Part shown: positions 7,201 through 8,920 of the stretch, in pieces | Layout: each line of letters starts with the position of its first letter | How positions within the stretch are numbered: position 1 is the stretch's first letter | Source of the DNA: Anaerolineae bacterium | GTDB lineage: Bacteria; Chloroflexota; Anaerolineae; UBA1429 | Direction: 5' to 3' | DNA: 8,920 nucleotides | NCBI GenBank assembly: GCA_007118555.1 | Contig: SKRJ01000159.1 | Coordinates: forward strand, 1-8,920 | Notes under the pieces: generated by a model | Seen by the model: the letters and a program-made list of their open reading frames with translations, nothing else | The model's database searches: none | What the model was told of the DNA's origin: nothing | Program-made: the position numbers and the translations under genes

Positions 7201-8920
7201 TCCGCCGCCTTGCCCTGGGGGCGCTGGCCGCTGTAGCGCTCGTCATACTGGGTGCATGCGCCGCTCAGGGTTACCTGCTGGGGCGTGAAGAGCACGGCGC
7301 CGGTCGGCACCACACGCAGCGGCAACGGGTTGGTCTGAAAGTAGAAATCGGGTGTCTCGACGTTGCAGCTTCCGTTGATATCAAGCTGCCCGCTAAAGGT
7401 CAGGTCCGGAGAGGCCGGGAACCAGGCCTGGAAGGGGTGCGAAATGTTCCCCTTATCGTGGACGACAATGTCCGTAGGTAGCACCAGCCGGAACAGGCCC
7501 TCGGCGCCCTTTTCGTCCACCTCGAGCGCCATGACATGGTATGTGAACCCGCCCGGGTAGTCTACCCGTATCGGCGAGGGTATAGGTACCTCCACCGAGC
7601 CTTCGGTCACCAGGCCCCAGTTGGGGTGGCCGGGCCAGGGCTCGGCGCTGATGCAGGTAAAGGGTACTGTCAGGTGGTGCTCTCCCCATTCCTTGTCGCC
7701 CAACTGCATGGTGCCTTCACCGGTCAGGCATTCCCAGGTGGACTTTTCGTCGTAGCTGTCAACAGCGACGTGGATGGTAAACTGGTTGCCGAATCGCAGA
7801 TGCTGGGGCAACTGCGCTTCCGGTGCGGGCTGTTCGGTCAACTCGATATCCCCGATCGTGAGCCACTCTGCGTCGGCCCAAAGATTCGCCAGCGCAGGCC
7901 CCTCGCTTAGCGAGCCGCCGCTGGCGTCCAGGCCTCGCGCCGTGCCATCTCCTGCCCCCGTGCTCAGCTCGTCCGCAGAGGCCGACCAGGGCTCGGAACG
8001 GGAGATGACCTCGCCGGTGTGCCAGTCGAGCTGCAGGACGACGTACCAAAAGTGCTTGTCCCAGGCATCGGTGTCGACATATGAGGACTGGGTCAGGGGC
8101 GGCGTCAGTTGCGCATAGGGCCCCTCTGCATGCCAGCCACGAAACACGACGAACCGGGCGAACTCGCCTGCCGGGCTGCCCACCCACACCAGGTGTGTGC
8201 CTGCCTCGGCATAGTGCGAACTCGCATCCCACGTCACTGTGCCCAGCGGCCGCGTGCAACAGTCCAGGGCCTCGACGGCCTTGTACAGATAGGGATCCGA
8301 CTCGATCTCGACCTCATCGCCATGCTGGCGGCTCTCGGGACGATACACCGCGACGGTATAGGTATAGACGACGCTGGCCTCCACCGCCGGATCGGCCCAG
8401 TAGCGTGTGGTTGTCTCAAGGGTGCTCTCATCAGCGATTCGCGCGGGCTCCTGCTCGCCATAGGCCTGCCGATAGACGCGGAACCCGGTCACCCCGGGGG
8501 TTGTCTCGGCGGTCCATTCGATCAGGGCCGCCAGGTCCTGATGCTTGTCCGAAGTGATGATCGTTGTGATGACCGGCGCGGGCGGCGGTGGCGATGACTC
8601 GGGACCCCAGTAGATCGGTTGCGGGGCGGAAAAGTCAGACCGGTTGCCGCTGGCGTCCACAGCCTGGAAGGTGCACTCGGCCCGAGAGCGCGCCTTGGGG
8701 GAGAACTCGTCGTCCGGATTCATGTGGGTAACATTGCCGTCTGCGTCGATCACCCGCCACAGCTTGGTGGGACCCCCGTCGACCGAGCAGTACACGAGGA
8801 TTTCGACGGTGTCGCCGTCGTGCTCGATCACGAACCAGGCATCCGCTTCTGCTTCCTGTGTCCAGACCTGCGGTGTCGAGGGCGGTACGCGGTCGCGCAG
8901 CGTGGCCGGGACCGGTTGCG
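4248..8920 (-). CDS. Giant FN3-containing secreted/surface protein, N-terminus beyond the window
   Basis: The frame is open from the right edge (first full codon 8918-8916) to TGA at 4250-4248, giving 1556 visible residues. A GTG at 8831 is only an internal Val: the 29 codons before it continue the same domain (PPSTPQVWTQEAEADAWFV), so the true start and any signal peptide lie outside. Domain order by plus-strand position: FN3-like 1 (about 8885-8600, ending AVDASGNRSDFSAP), a Pro-rich linker SSPPPPAP, FN3-like 2 (about 8582-8265, GVTGFRVYRQAYGEQE and YTYTVAVYRPES), FN3-like 3 (about 8262-7965, FARFVVFRGWHAEGPY and FWYVVLQLD), and a Gly/Ser linker (about 7965-7900). A long beta-rich middle of unknown fold follows (about 7900-5660), then a short helical stretch (about 5655-5437) and an acidic run EDEEEEQD near 5130. 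The C-terminal domain (about 5055-4260) is rich in Gly and aromatic residues, with six Cys in its last 110 residues and a Trp/Arg-rich patch (DSRWWGESRWRCW). No peptidase, glycosidase or LPXTG motif is seen. FN3 repeats in bacteria usually serve as spacers or for binding in extracellular proteins; binding or structure at the cell surface is inference. Confidence 0.8.
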   Translation of the reverse strand, partial: QPVPATLRDRVPPSTPQVWTQEAEADAWFVIEHDGDTVEILVYCSVDGGPTKLWRVIDADGNVTHMNPDDEFSPKARSRAECTFQAVDASGNRSDFSAPQPIYWGPESSPPPPAPVITTIITSDKHQDLAALIEWTAETTPGVTGFRVYRQAYGEQEPARIADESTLETTTRYWADPAVEASVVYTYTVAVYRPESRQHGDEVEIESDPYLYKAVEALDCCTRPLGTVTWDASSHYAEAGTHLVWVGSPAGEFARFVVFRGWHAEGPYAQLTPPLTQSSYVDTDAWDKHFWYVVLQLDWHTGEVISRSEPWSASADELSTGAGDGTARGLDASGGSLSEGPALANLWADAEWLTIGDIELTEQPAPEAQLPQHLRFGNQFTIHVAVDSYDEKSTWECLTGEGTMQLGDKEWGEHHLTVPFTCISAEPWPGHPNWGLVTEGSVEVPIPSPIRVDYPGGFTYHVMALEVDEKGAEGLFRLVLPTDIVVHDKGNISHPFQAWFPASPDLTFSGQLDINGSCNVETPDFYFQTNPLPLRVVPTGAVLFTPQQVTLSGACTQYDERYSGQRPQGKAADAGDGYLRAIYTSRDKVAIEPGGMHGEFSTADGIEYATAVPYAVYLSADGAAFNLKYSRIAGGALGAGEVGLDYFQGVVPLRRTDLPAPTPSGAFVAEFDKLSIGQNGAVYGSIIARDDLVWAHGGFVLREKEYDLYLPPIQTGLPWVDLLDDHPEDRRLQPGINFITGPGETADFEWYICGDGEPIQFPGGVEMDIYLRYGGVSDSITANILPGQGVTSEIYGYKTEIHAMRLAFCDNFIFDSDVAGDLDLPYPADVRVPLIGIRINPNTACVEGGMVSRDGSPLTLAYWETDLYPEAVQFRPTGAQQRTLWIRGALDITHLELAGSPQGSGIPLDASFTPAGRFDEANVLSQETNYTFDGFHFLLEEVRLSAWHPQNPEQPTWDADATLGDAPADPDGFIALEGSWITPFFGILRDEDGNRPSLQFPAEGSFVGFTARPTVERGWTSVAGLGFRFDLLYVHATDEHAGRFMAWDQITLLDIRFIPLAHEFFGMDWSVLIEPEETNVFVGLSSMPAMLWALVDSTESSMPGEFNEGLRETAEEVWIPLLDRNEALGSRDIEGYLDLTEAIWAQVGGPEDVSQAVDRYITPPVGSEDDPVDINRPRGGETRGVLRSRGVDMRELRGQAAFVPVINDGDTLDWELEQFDLSVKMRVTWEPDLEDVTSYPERQVLSVDGRAADAAWAQAIIMEDEEEEQDPFIAAKRLTFRITRDGEYALVGNGVETNLLENTLEVDFALLIAIEENPRLEGGLAIYDLEKSGVEFAYLGAVFGVGQFNDGPFFYLGALGDGRFGSDSGGGFVVGGSLLVGTIYSDSIVLRAMGFADLLDRLGETGAGDLLIGGYVRVYGDFPIYESGCMARLTAGGEVAGYYFAAMDGNEAAWGGQLRGFVTGRLLCVVSARGDLTLQIYAPGHDDGTRPYAFAGDFWVAGGLGLCDPNSWLRWDSRWWGESRWRCWVLCGAHISTDYNETAPDSWSFDMSGECR

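Noticed and set aside
5733..7481. 582-codon plus-strand frame inside the giant gene
   Set aside because: Long antisense frames are common opposite GC-rich genes. The minus-strand frame has clear domain structure and runs through the whole region; this one has no promoter, ribosome site or family resemblance.
8829..8831. GTG as the start codon of the giant gene
   Set aside because: The frame stays open to the window edge and the 29 codons upstream complete an FN3-like domain (PPSTPQVWTQ...), so this is an internal Val.

Overview
This is a GC-rich bacterial window holding four recognisable protein genes, one broken gene and two fairly long non-coding stretches. The best lineage clue is the small stand-alone regulator at 3353-4138, a winged-helix plus BTAD protein of about 260 residues. 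Its wording (RANLRRTL, LYRGDLMAGF, RRWLSLDPLNERAH) is the form I associate with Chloroflexota (Anaerolineae/Caldilineae-like). Extended -10 promoters of the type TGnTATACT, strong purine-rich Shine-Dalgarno sites and large FN3-bearing secreted proteins fit that. The assignment is inference; there is no marker gene in the window.

Layout, left to right. Positions 1-531 are mostly non-coding and look like a divergent regulatory region. A leftward promoter candidate sits at 25-52 and a rightward one at 437-465. The rightward one serves a multi-pass membrane protein of unknown function (532-1527, +). Positions 1528-2178 are intergenic and contain the decayed C-terminal end of a tyrosine recombinase/integrase on the minus strand (about 1642-1903), with degraded catalytic boxes and a one-base frameshift. 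Then come a secreted protein of 358 residues (2179-3255, +), possibly preceded by a 40-codon ORF that overlaps its start by ATGA, and the SARP/BTAD-type regulator (3353-4138, +) with its own promoter. A short convergent gap with a 9-bp hairpin (4162-4184) separates these from a very large minus-strand gene (4248-8920). That gene runs off the right edge, so its N-terminus is missing. At least 1556 residues are visible: three FN3-like domains, a long beta-rich middle, a short helical segment and a Gly/aromatic-rich, cysteine-containing C-terminal domain.

How the parts may work together: two of the products are predicted to act outside or on the cell (the secreted protein and the giant multidomain protein), one is an integral membrane protein and one is a transcription factor. 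The regulator lies directly behind the secreted-protein gene on the same strand and convergent to the giant gene, so it may control one or both; this is guilt by association only. The integrase relic suggests the segment upstream of the secreted-protein gene is an old integration scar. No complete mobile element, CRISPR array, rRNA or intact tRNA was found.
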